Origin: Diabrotica undecimpunctata
Taxonomy: Eukaryota > Arthropoda > Insecta > Coleoptera > Chrysomelidae
Assembly (NCBI RefSeq): GCF_040954645.1
Contig: NC_092808.1
Span: 12,391,883-12,455,882, forward strand
DNA length: 64,000 bases
Reading direction: 5' to 3'
The notes under the pieces are model-generated. The model had not been told where the DNA came from. It saw only the letters and a program-made list of their open reading frames with translations, and did not search any database. This document shows, in pieces, positions 10,955-21,709 of this stretch; position 1 is the stretch's first letter, and each line of letters starts with the position of its first letter. The translations under genes and the position numbers were made by a program.

Positions 10955-12918
10955 CAGTGTGTAAAAACCAAATGGAATAAATTAATTATTTAGGTTACTG
11001 TACATATTTATAAAAAATCCCGAAACACGTCAAATTTAAATTATAACTTGACATTCTTTAACGTGAAAATGCAACCCCTACTTTCAACCCCCTTAGACTG
11101 ACAGGTACAACCCCCAATTTTTAAAATAGGAAGTATAGGCTTGTGATATATCGTTTGAAAGGTCTTTTCTTTCTCCATTCAAAAATGTTGTCGCTTTCAA
11201 GTTTATTAAGATTAATTAAGATAAAATAAATTAAAATCATGTGGTTACCGAAATTCGCTACAATACAATCAAAAACTAAAATGTAATGCAAAACGTAATA
11301 AAATGTAGAACATGCAAACGAACTATGACTTTTAATGAAGTACCGCGAACGTCTTGGCAACATCCTAATCTCAAATAAAACTGCCTTCTAACATTATTTA
11401 ACATAACAGGCGTGATCGACCTAATCGCAAGCGTTATTCGTTCTTTTAAGTCATTTAAATCAGAAGGTTTAGTTTTGTACACATGGCTCTTCACATATCC
11501 CCATAAAAAGAAATCTAATAATGTAAGATCAGGTGATCGCGCTGGCCATTCAATCGATCCTCGCCTCCCTATCCACCGATTGGGAAATATTGTATCGAGG
11601 TACTGCCGGACATTAAGTTGGTAATGTGGTGGTGCTCCATCCTGCTGAAACCATATCGTATTCGCTGGAACTTGAGGGTTTTCTGGATCAGGATATAAAT
11701 TTGCCAACGTTGGAATGACATCATTTTGAAGTAGTGCCGAATAATTGTTGCCATTCAAGTTGCCCTCAATGAAAAAGGTACCAATGATATTGTTTCCTAC
11801 AATCCCTGCCCAAACATTAACCTTTTGAGGGTATTGAGTGTGTTCTTCTCTCATCCAATGAGGATTTTCCGTGGCCCAGTAGCGGCAATTTTGCCGATTA
11901 GCATGACCGTTAAGTGAAAAAGTACACTCATCAGAAAACATAACGTCTTCTAATTGGATAATATTGTTATCCAACATGTCCATCATTTGCTCACAAAAAA
12001 AAGTTCTCCTATCAAAATCGTCTTCCATGATCTCCTGAGTAGGTATCATCTTATAGGGATACAATTTATTTTCTTTTAATATGTTTACTATCGATGTATG
12101 GCTAGCATTAAATGTAGTGGATGCCTGTCTACTCGATGTATGTGGATTTTCCTGAAACTCAAGCAACACATCTAATTTGAGTTCATCACTCAGTGCATTG
12201 GTAGCTGCTTTTTTTATCTGTCTTACATGACCAAACTTGCTAAACAGCTTCTCTATTTTACTTATTGTTCCTTGGGATATAGGCGGTAAATTAGGAAATT
12301 TCTCATGAAATAGGCGAGTTACTTCCTATTGTATTCGGGTGTTATCTCCGTAACCAATCATTTGCAAAACTATTATTTTATGCATTTCCGTTAATCTAAC
12401 CATTTTTCAGAATTGAATTGAACGAACTTTTTACTTAAATTAAAATACTGACAACTTAAATAAAACAATTTACTAATGCGTGTTAAAATAACGTTGCCAC
12501 GGAAATTCTTAAAAGTTTTTTAATGGTTACCATCTAAAAACCACATTGCTATGGTTTTTGTTCACTTTCTCATTATCAAGACCTAAACGGGAAATAAGTT
12601 TTGAGTATATTTTAGCGAATTTCGGTAACCACATGATTTTAATTTATTTTATCTTAATTAATCTTAATAAACTTGAAAGCGACAACATTTTTGAATGAAG
12701 AATGAAAAGACCTTTCAAACGATATATCACAAGCCTATACTTCCTATTTTAAAAATTGGGGGTTGTACCTGTCATTCTAAGGGGGTTGAAGGTAGGGGTT
12801 GCATTTTTACGTTAAAGAATGTCAAGTTATAATTTAAATTTGACGTGTTTTGGGATTTTTTATAAATATGTACAGTAACCTAAATAATTAATTTATTCCA
12901 TTTGGCTTTTACACACTG
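10955..12918 (-). mobile_element. Mariner-like element with 306-bp TIRs
   Basis: TIRs 10955-11260 and 12613-12918 (paired positions sum to 23873, no net indel, few mismatches) begin CAGTGTGTAAAA and are flanked by TA at 10953-10954 and 12919-12920. Between them, on the minus strand, is a nearly full-length transposase. Very long TIRs are unusual for Tc1/mariner elements. The high arm identity argues for a fairly young insertion. Confidence 0.9.
11276..12403 (-). pseudogene. Tc1/mariner (IS630) transposase, one premature stop
   Basis: Cut-and-paste transposase acting on the surrounding TIRs. From ATG at 12403 it runs 375 codons to the stop at 11276, interrupted by a single TAG at 12326-12328 (codon 26). 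Order: a HTH region (QGTISKIEKLFSKFGHVRQI), then a second HTH-like block (TTFNASHTSIVNILKENKL), then the catalytic core FSDECTF (first Asp), WFQQDGAPPHY (second Asp) and ARSPDLTLLDFFLWGY (third Asp), with 36 residues between the last two by my count. The final ~30 residues run into the left TIR. The remainder from codon 79 (Met at 12169) is open for 297 codons. The single stop makes it inactive unless read through. Confidence 0.88.
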
Positions 12919-13059
12919 TATATCAGAAGTCTTGCTTATAGGTAACTAATCGAAATAGCTTTAGTAAATTACATGTTTCCATATATTTCTTGTATATAAT
13001 CGTCGATGTTAGAGATCCCAACCCACAAAAATTGCCCAGATTTTACATCCGGATAACAG

Positions 13060-13440
13060 AGTCTTCTTCTTTATATGCCACGCTTTTGATTATCGTGCGT
13101 TGGCTATCAAATTGGCTATACTAATTTTGTGGACGACAGTTCGGAAAAGCGATGCAGAGGATCTGTTAAATCATTCCCTCAGGTTTCTAAGCCATGACGT
13201 TCTTCTTCGCCTGGCCATCTCTTTTTCCGTCTATCTTAACTTGTATTATTAAATGAAGTATTCCAGTTTGCAATTTTTAACTATTTTGACCACTTTCTTT
13301 ACTTTATCGTCCGCTGTAAAACAACCTCGTTACGAACTCCATCTACCCAACTTATTTGTATGATTATCCGATATACCCAGATTTCAAAGGATTGCAGTTT
13401 TCTGAAAAGTATATCCATAAAAGTTCAACCTTCGACACTA
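13060..13440 (-). pseudogene. LINE 3' fragment (GAA-tailed family, decayed)
   Basis: Read on the minus strand, about 13425-13320 gives LQSFEIWVYRIII and then ISWVDGVRNEV, the family's LEAFEMWxYRRILxISWxDxxTN block. It continues through a degraded GRxxVGRRR region and ends in AAGAAGAAG at about 13066-13074. Several frame breaks. Confidence 0.6.
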
Positions 13441-13602
13441 TATAAAAAAATAGAGGACACATATCTTACTCATCTAATTTTTAGTTTCAAATTGATATTG
13501 TATCCACGTACTATTATCTTCATCTCAAAAATGTACTCTAATATGTACTAAAGGGAGGATAATATGCAACTTGCATTCCTATTCATCATTCCAAAGGTCT
13601 TC

Positions 13603-13872
13603 CTATTCATCCTCATCTTTACGGCTATATTCCACTAGGACAGCATGGTAGCGCAACCAGTGGCGACACCACTCAGAACACACGTAATCATTAGGAGCAT
13701 ATCTTACTAGGTGTCGGTTCGGTTCCTCCACCAGTTTGGTGGAGTCACCAGCCGCGTAGCGTTCGTATTCTACCAGTGCTTTCACCGTTCTGGTTGCGCC
13801 ACCAGTATTGTAATATTTATGTAGATAATTATTATACAACGCATCACTCACTGGCACATCAGTTGCCGGCAA
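13603..13872 (-). other. Unrecognised 89-codon open frame
   Basis: Open on the minus strand, charged and Tyr-rich, with no motif I recognise. It lies between a LINE scrap and a Harbinger scrap. Complementary patches (GGTTGCGCCACCAG near 13793 and GCAACCAGTGGCGACACC near 13655) suggest a repeat rather than a gene. Confidence 0.2.
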
Positions 13873-14010
13873 CCAGCGCTAGTGAAAGAACGTTTTTACT
13901 TATGAAATTGTGTTTTATCGTAATATCATGAGTTTTGATACTTTTATTATAGAAATTGAGAGTAGATCTTCATTTTAGAATACTTCATCAAATGATTACT
14001 CAACCGAGAT

Positions 14011-14260
14011 CTAAAAAAGAAGTGTTGGAAGTAAGTTCTGCCAAGAAAGAACATTTTCAGTTACAAAGTAATTTGTAAATTCATCTCGAGTTGATTTTGC
14101 TGTTCGTCCTTCCCGATTCAAATTTTTGTTTACTTCTATGCTATCTTCGAAGCCTGTAATTTCTAGAGTGTCATCATATGAATTTCTAGCTCGAATACGT
14201 ACGAAGTTATGCAACAGACAACAAGTCTTAACAATGCTTTTTGCAAGATCTATGTGCAAA
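14011..14260 (-). pseudogene. PIF/Harbinger transposase C-terminal fragment
   Basis: The minus-strand frame reads DLAKSIVKTCCLLHNFVR and then NREGRTAKSTRDEFTNYFV...VLSWQ. In Harbinger nucleases the last part of the DDE_4 domain has the form ...A.C.LHNFLR, followed by a NxREG...RxxFxxYF...WQ tail, so the order and spacing fit well. The catalytic part upstream is missing. The fragment abuts a LINE relic on the other strand. Confidence 0.65.
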
Positions 14261-14264
14261 TTAA

Positions 14265-14700
14265 CCCTGAACATTAAACCGCACATACAGAAATTATCAT
14301 CCAAAGTCAGAACACGAAACAATATCATACAAAAACTCATCATGGGAAGCATCAGCAAAAATCTGAGAACCGGTGTCATATCATTGGTTTACTCATCCGC
14401 AGAATACTGCGCACCAGTGTGGCTAAATAGCCATAATAAATCAATGTATGACTCGCAGTTGAACCAAACTATGTGGCAAATATTTGGCATTATTAGACAT
14501 AACCAACAGCTTGGCTTCCAGTTTTGTCCAACATTTCTCCACCAGAAACAATCGGATCGCGGCACTTAAAGCACAATATGAAAGTTGTCAAAACAATGTA
14601 ATGCTACTAATGAATGTCGACTTTAAATACCTAATAAGTGACCGACAACCAAGACTAAAATCTAGAAGACCACCGGTAAGGACAGCAAGTTAAAAGACGA
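14265..14700 (+). pseudogene. LINE reverse transcriptase C-terminal fragment (Jockey/I-like)
   Basis: Reads HIQKLSSKVRTRNNIIQKL, then LRTGVISLVYSSAEYCAPVW, then LNQTMWQIFGIIRHN. This is the connection region after the RT active site in Jockey/I-type elements (KLxxRxNxLxKL ... ALxYSxAEYCAPVW ... LNxxxRxITGxLR). Stops and frame changes follow. No active-site motif is left. Confidence 0.65.
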
Positions 14701-15919
14701 ATTTTACAGTTGAGCAGCATGGGAACGCCAAGAGGAGCAATAAAGAAGTAAGAAATTTCAACGTAGTTAAAAATCCTACTACAAGATTGAAGATATATAA
14801 TCTTCCACAAAAACTAGGGTGCAACCTAAACAGAATTAGATCTTGTCCAAGAATATGCAAAAAAAACGCTAAATCAATAGTAGGCCAGAGAAAATCTTCA
14901 GTGTGATAAATGAGGGGCTGCGGAACAAACTATCCACCAATTTGTTTTAGAATTTCCACAAAGCTATTTCAGTGGTTCATTAGAACATATCCACGTGCTG
15001 ACACAAAAAGCAAAAGAGTTGAACTGTAGGGAATAAATCTTTATTAGGTAATCTAAGTTTTTGTGTTTTTTTTTTAAATTTAAATTTGTAATTTTATCAA
15101 TTGTAAGCAATGTATAAAATTCAGATATATTGCTGTATCGATTACTAGCACACTGCGATTTTGCTACTTTGGCTTTCAACTAATATGCCACTCTAATTTG
15201 ACAGATACTATAGACTTAACTAGATTTAACTAATCGATTAGAGCGGTTTTTTTTAAAGCAAATAAATATATACTCATAATGTGTGTAAAAATCACACAAT
15301 ATTAGAGTTTACTCAATGGAAAGGACTAATTTGGGAGAAAAAATAATTTTATCCTTAGAATCTTAAGAATACAAATTGCAAATAGTTGCATTTTTACAAA
15401 TGAAACAGTATTCAGTATTTACTTTATAAATCTGAATTTCTATTTGTATACCAAATCATGCTCACTCTGTTTTTTTTGTAAAGTATCTATACATTGGAAT
15501 GTCAATCAAAGTTTGTAATTCCTGGCATTACTTCACGGAGTATAACTGATTTTCTCTTGCCACAAGGAGCTATTAAAACGTTTTTGATGTTTCAGCACTT
15601 TGCAGAAATTTGAGCTTCTGGCAAATTAAAGAGAAAATAAAAAAATAAAGAATTTTTAAGGGAATTATATTGAATTTATATACGAAGTAGGATAATTTTG
15701 ATAATTAGTACAGTGATTTAAAAGTGGTATAACTATTGAAGCAATATTTGTAAAAATTGGATTGAGGTTAAGATGGAGGATTTTAAATATTTTTAAGTTC
15801 ACAAATCGGTGAAAAACCCTATATCAGGTGGAAAGTCAACAGATACAAAACCAAATAGGAAACTTTTTAAATTCTTGTAAGTTTGGTTTCCATAATTATT
15901 TTGCATCAAAATCCATTAA
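14701..15919. other. No recognisable feature
   Basis: AT-rich and unassigned; no frame with a recognisable domain. Confidence 0.4.
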
Positions 15920-16673
15920 TAGTTATTTAACCAACAAGTGTATTAATAAGGGCGATTAACAATTGAGATATTTTAACGCGTGAGCAAAGCGAGCGCGTTA
16001 ATGTTCGAGATTGTTAATCGCCATTTTAATTCATGAGTTAGTTACAAAACTTTTCCGTGGACCGTACTTTTCAGAAATAAAGATATCTTAGTTTAAATAT
16101 TTATTTACTTAACGATAAACAACAATTTTTTCGGCTTTCATTGACTTTATTCAAAGTTTCCTTAGTGGTAGCTTTATTATGGTAAACATTAATATTCGAA
16201 ATGGTACAATTACTGAAATTAAAGGAAGATATTGATAAATAATTATCTGCTGTATACCATTTTGACAAATTTATATTTAAGTCTTCTTGGACCTCTGTAA
16301 ATTCTGTGATAGAAGAAGTTAAATTCTGGTGGAGTTAAATTAAACTCTTCGTCAATATCCATCTTATAATTTTTCAAATACACAGAATTTTAAACAATAA
16401 AGTAAATAATGGCATACAATGACAGATAGTACTAAGATCGGCTACTTCATTTTAAATTAATTTTTTAGTGGGTTTATAAATAGGTTTATGTTTGGTTGCC
16501 TACACCACAGGTCACTGCCAATATTAGAGCGTTTAATTAATTTATGCAAGCAATGTATGTTGTGTTGCCTATAATAAAATCGTTCATTAATAGAAAATCA
16601 TTCATTAATAGGGGTCATTAATCAATGATTTTGAGGGTGTTAAAATTGATCATGAATGGTCGGTCGACGAAAA
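15920..16673. repeat. Tandem duplication, copy 1 (754 bp)
   Basis: Starts TAGTTATTTAACCAACAAGT and is repeated end to end from 16674. Near its start is a long imperfect hairpin (15951-16022: GGCGATTAACAAT pairs with ATTGTTAATCGCC, and inside it TTAACGCG with CGCGTTAA). On the minus strand about 16370-16100 reads a short coding-like trace starting MDIDEEFNLTPPEFN, then continuing in another frame through FTEVQEDLNINLSKWY and FNFSNCTISNINVY. I cannot assign it to a family. Confidence 0.85.
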
Positions 16674-17427
16674 TAGTTATTTAACCAACAAGTGTATTAA
16701 TAAGGGCGATTAACAATTAAGATATTTTAACGCGTGAGCGAAGCGAGCGCGTTAATGTTCGAGATTGTTAATCACCATTTTAATTCACGAGTTCGTTACA
16801 AAACTTTTCCGTGGACCGTACTTTTCAGAAATAAAGATTTCTTAGTTTAAATATTTATTTACTTACCGATAAACAACAATTTTTTTCAGCTTTCATTAAT
16901 TTTATTCAAAGTTTCCTTAGTGGTAGTTTTATTATAGTAAACATTAATATTCGAAATGGTACAATTACTGAAATTAAAGGAAGATATTGATAAAAGATTA
17001 TCTGCTGTATAGCATTTTGACAACTTTATATTTAAGTCTTCTTGGACCTCAGTAAATTCTATGATAGAAGAAGTTAAATTCAGCTGGAGTTAAATTAAAC
17101 TCTTCATCAATATCCATCCTTTGATTTTTCAAATACACAGAATTTTAAACAATAAAGTAAATAATGACATACAATGACAGATAGTACTAACAGCGGCTAC
17201 TTCATTTTAAATTAATTTTTTAGTGGGAATATAAATAGGTATATGTTTGGTTGCCTACACCACAGGTCACTGCCAATCACAGAGCGTTTAATTAATTTAT
17301 GCAAGCAATGTATGTTGTGTTGCCTATAATGAAATCGTTCATTAATAGAAAATCATTCATTAATAGGGGTCATTAATCAATGATTTTAAGGTTGTTAAAA
17401 TTGATCACAAATGGACGGTCGACGGAA
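16674..17427. repeat. Tandem duplication, copy 2 (754 bp)
   Basis: Direct copy of 15920-16673 with scattered substitutions. It has the same hairpin at about 16705-16776 and the same antisense coding trace with the same frame break, so the break predates the duplication. Both copies end with GGTCGACG or a near match. Confidence 0.85.
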
Positions 17428-17785
17428 AAATTTATTTGTAAAAAACTGAAATTTGTATTGACAACAACTAATGACATTCCTTCTTAATTAGAGACGTTTA
17501 AAAATAAACCAAAAATCGTATATAAAATTTAAGTCTTTTGTTCAAATATTCTATTTGAGATCCATCATTAAAGGTCTTGTTTTCGGCAACTTACACAGAT
17601 AAGTCGCTAACTGGTTAAAGAAAGTCAAATTAAAGTAAAAAATAAAGATAATATTCACCTGAAGCTTAAATTTATAATTGTTAGTGCATTCTTACATTTT
17701 TTATACTTTTTAAAAGAAACCTGTCTTCATTCCTTTGATTGAAAAACGCCTTTTTTATTCTACATTGCAGTTTACGGATCGTCAG
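17428..17785. other. No recognisable feature
   Basis: AT-rich sequence with no motif seen. Confidence 0.4.
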
Positions 17786-17789
17786 TTTT

Positions 17790-18365
17790 CATCAGTGCCT
17801 TATCCTGGTCCTTTAGATGTTTTAGAAATTCATTTACGTGACGCAAGGCTGCTTCGTGAGTTACTTGCCTTAAAGGTTTAAACTCCTCTTTTTTTTCTTC
17901 ATCACCTTCCTCTTTGTTTTCTTCTCGGTCTTCATCCGTTCGATGCTTTAATCTTCCTTCTCCAGTAATTACGTTGACTAAATTTTTAAGAGCAGGTACT
18001 CCATTTTCATATTCTCTAACTGCCAGTTCCTCACAATTTTTGATGTTTGTTTATCGTTTATTCCAAGACTTCACAATTGATGAATACTTTACAGAACTCG
18101 ATGCAGATGCGATTTTGTAAATACAGTCCAGAATAATGAAAGACTTCCAAAATTCTTATAGTCAAAATTTTCTTCAATTTTTGAGCGAAGTAACGTTGTT
18201 CTGTAGTTCCTCTTCATGGATGCAATGACGCATTGGTCCATACGTTGAACTAACGCAGTCATGTTTAGGGACAACTACAGACTTAAGCACATGTGTTTCA
18301 GTATATACAAAGGCGTTGTTAACCAACAACTCAGCTTCTTGAGGAAAATTGTTTGCCTTTTACAA
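17790..18365 (-). pseudogene. Tigger/jerky-like transposase C-terminal relic
   Basis: The minus strand reads EAELLVNNAFVY (cf. LLLDNAPxHP of DDE_1 transposases), then TALVQRMDQCVIASMKRNYR, close to the conserved (N)xTxLxQPMDQGVI...K..YR block, and then LLRSKIEENFDYKNFGSLSL. The catalytic Asp of the LVDNA block is replaced by Asn here. Downstream (about 18080-17790) is a charged Lys/Glu-rich tail with several stops. Confidence 0.65.
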
Positions 18366-18533
18366 ATTTAGCTTCAAATCAGTCTTAAAATATTTTTTTA
18401 TACATCCACCTTTTTTTTGGTTGAATGAGCACCGTCAACAGTTTGTGACTTACTATAGCCCGTGTATACTCTTTGCTTACAAAAGTTAAAAACTCGACTA
18501 TTAAAGAAGAATGCTTAACTTACGTGGAGTTAA

Positions 18534-20068
18534 CACGTTGCATACGGCTGTACAAAAAAAAATATACCCCCAGCCGCCGTTTTTTTTATGTATCTAGATT
18601 TATTTTTATCTAATTAACATGCCACAGTAATTTTTCTTGTTTGATTTTCGATATACCATAAGTTTTTTTAGAATATATTTTGTGGCACAACGTTTGTTTC
18701 ACGCCGGCCAAGGATTAATTTGTTTATTCCAGCCGGCGTGGTTTGTTACGCGTACCACACGCTATATTTCGCGCCAAATGCATATTCATGGTTCTTGTAA
18801 CAGTAGTGACTGAATTTGCAGATCGTTTGTATTCTGTGTCTAGTTAGAAGTAGTCTTAGTTGTTATTAGTTGTTGCTGACGGAGTGTTGTTATCGTGCCA
18901 TTTATTGCAATATGGGAGATTATGAAAAAGAACAGAGCCGTCTGCAAGCCATTTTGGATGAGATTATGTCTGATGAGGACAATGAAAGCGAATTTGCCGA
19001 TGTTTATTTGTCAGAAGAATATGAACCTGATTCTTCCAATGAGTATTCTTCTGATGGTTGCGAGGAGCCAGTTCTCAAAAAGCGTGTCAAGAAAAATGAT
19101 GAAAAATCTGGCGAAGGTACTTCTAATGTGGTTTCTGCAACCGTAAGTTATTAAACTTTATTTTTATTTTGTCAAAAATAAACAGGTAAACTTTTTGTAG
19201 ATGGGTTTGGAATCTGGTTCACATGAACCTATTTCAATCCAAGGAACAAGGACTGTTGAACAACAAACAAATATTATTGATGTAACTATACAAGAAGTAA
19301 TTGATATGGCCACAATTACTGAAGAAGTGTGTCATAGCGAGCAATTTCAGTGAAGGAAAGTTGATGGAACATCGCTGAAAACATTCGATTACAGTGTAGA
19401 AAACGACGGAATAAAATCTTCGTATTACGAGAATTATATAGATCCAGAACCATATGATTGTTTCAAGATCTTCCTTACTGACGACATAATAAATTATATA
19501 GTTGAACAAATCAACTTATATGCACAGCAGGTTTTACAAAATTATACTACACCGTCAAATAAGAGGAAACACAAAAAGTGGGTTCCCACAAATACTTCTG
19601 AAATGGAAAAATTTTTTGGCATTATTATGTGGATGGGATTAGTCAAATATCCTCGAATAGAAGCTTACTGGAGTAACGACATTTTATATACAAATTCGAT
19701 AAAAAGTATAATGTCTCGAGATCGTTTTGAAGAGCTATTAAAGATGTGGCACTTTAGCGACAATAATGACCGATCTGTAGTAAATGATCGGCTAAGAAAA
19801 ATTACTCCACTTCTCGAGAAGCTAATTGAACAATTTCAAGCAGTAATGGTGCCATGTGAAGAAGTATGTATAAATGAGACACTTGTGCCGTTTAGAGGAC
19901 GCCTAAAATTTAGGCAATATATAAAGAACAAACGGCACAAGTTTGGCCTAAAACTGTACAAATTATGTACTATAGGTGGGTACACATACAATTTCAAAGT
20001 GTATTCTGGTAATGATAAGACTGATGATGGTAGTGCTTCCGCAGGAGTCTCACGCCGTAAGCAACGTG
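18534..20068 (+). mobile_element. Internally deleted piggyBac element
   Basis: Bounded by TTAA at 18530-18533 and 20069-20072, the piggyBac target duplication. The ends are CACGTTGCATACGGC on the left and its near-complement GCCGTAAGCAACGTG on the right. Repeats of GCCGGCGTG type near 18702 and 18731 look like subterminal sites. It encodes the first part of a transposase, which runs straight into the right TIR because of a large 3' deletion. Confidence 0.9.
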
Positions 20069-20079
20069 TTAAGTACTAA
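18912..20079 (+). pseudogene. piggyBac transposase, truncated and mutated
   Basis: Exon 1 is 18912-19142, with an acidic N-terminus (MSDEDNESEFADVYLSEEYE); an in-frame Met at 18870 is an alternative start. A 58-bp intron-like gap (19143-19200, GTAAGT...TTTGTAG) keeps the frame. Exon 2 goes on through FFGIIMWMGLVKYPRIEAYW and VPFRGRLKFRQYIKNKRHKF, the DDE_Tnp_1_7 core. A TGA at 19351-19353 interrupts it (SEQFQ-stop-RK). The first catalytic Asp, expected in an (I/V)DE(x)LxxFxGR context, is Asn here (CINETLVPFRGR). After YSGNDKTDDG the later catalytic residues are deleted and the frame ends in TIR-derived residues. Confidence 0.85.
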
Positions 20080-21335
20080 ATTTAAAATATTTTTAAATAG
20101 TTACAGGCATTAATGATAAAAATTTTATTCTACGTTTGTGGTTAAATCCTAAAAGTCATTTAAAACAATAGATAGCATAGTATCAAACTTATTTTAATGA
20201 AAGTATTAAAAGATTATTTAATATTAAATTTCATATAAGATATTTTACACATTCCTGGAATTGCTTCTGCTAGCAATGGGGCCTCAGTCCAGTATAATAA
20301 TCCCATATCGAATTGAGAAATCAATTTCTTTGAACAAACCTCAATCCTGAGCATAAAATATCGTAAGAGAATTTATAAAATTTAATCTTGCCCGGTTTGG
20401 TTTCCAGATTTGCGTTTTATTCTTTTATACACAATATTTTAACGAGAATTCTCTTTTGAAGCAACCAGACGCCGTTGTAGGGCGTAATATACAAAATGTC
20501 GCAGTGCTGACATTTCACAGTTGTAACTCTGAAAAGGTCAAATTTTATAGTTCAAAGAAGGGTCTGAATCACCCCTAAATTGTTCTTACGATGATGAGTG
20601 TTTATGTGAGTAATTTCGACACCATTTTTCTTTCCTTTATTTTAAAATTTCCTCGTAAACTTTACATTTGCGTTCTAATGCGGCGATAAAACAGAAAAAA
20701 AGTTATTATCTTGAAAAAAAAATGAGCTTTCAATTGAAATCAACTTTTTATAACATTATTATTGGATGAGATTTATAATTATGATTGTGACGTCTTTAAA
20801 ATTAAAGCAGTTCATAATGGAAACATTACATATTGAGTGATGTATATAATATAGACATCTTTTTGCATCAGAAGCTGCCCAAAGAAATATGAGTTACTCA
20901 GAGACTCGCACTTTTATTTTTTAATGTAGTCTTCATTAGATACACATTTTTATTATCTTATTATCTTTATTCCAGCATTTCTAATGCTTCTTATAAAGAA
21001 AGGTTCGCTTCTCTTACTACTAATGCACATATGACAGTATGTCAAAAGAAAAACATTCAACACGCAAGAATGAATAGTCGATAATCGCTGGAGACTAAAT
21101 TTGAAGAATATGACAGATTCTAAGTTAAGTCAAAGTCTTATAGACCAATTACAGCTATTGCTGGTGGATACAATTTTTGAAGAAAAAAATACCTATCTTG
21201 AGGCTTTCTATATATTAGACAGGCTTTTATCGGTGGTTTATATATGTTCGAGATATGACATTTGTCTATTTTTAGGAGACTAGTCATACATTCTGTCTAA
21301 CTGTATGCCAAAGACATTTATTAGAAACAAAAAGC
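20080..21335. other. No recognisable feature
   Basis: AT-rich and unassigned. Confidence 0.4.
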
Positions 21336-21425
21336 AAATAAATTATCTTCTTTCTATAAGGTTGGCGATCCAAATGGCAATGGCAGCTAACCTAAAAAGC
21401 TCGACGTAGGTGACGCTTGTGTAGT
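21336..21425 (-). pseudogene. Possible LINE 3'-end scrap (GAA-tailed family)
   Basis: The reverse complement ends CCAACCTTATAGAAAGAAG, like the 3' ends of the family's other copies (GCCAACCTTC...GAAGAAG at 34.5 kb). Too short for a firm call. Confidence 0.35.
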
Positions 21426-21709
21426 TGGAGGTCACGTCAACTCTTCAAATCAATTTACTTGTAAGTAAATATTGCGTTTATTTGGCTGTGTGAATTTAAT
21501 TTGAAAAAATAAAATGCCTTAATGTTGTGTTGTGCCTTTGTACTCATCGAGAACATCAGGACACAGGTTTCCCAAAGATATTTTGTTGAGAAAAAAGTGG
21601 ATTCTAGCAATAAGAATGGATAAATATGTGCCGACAATAAATGCACCTATTTGTTAAAATACTTATGTTTTTCTGGAATATTTAGTTGCAGCCATATTTA
21701 CTAAGAATT

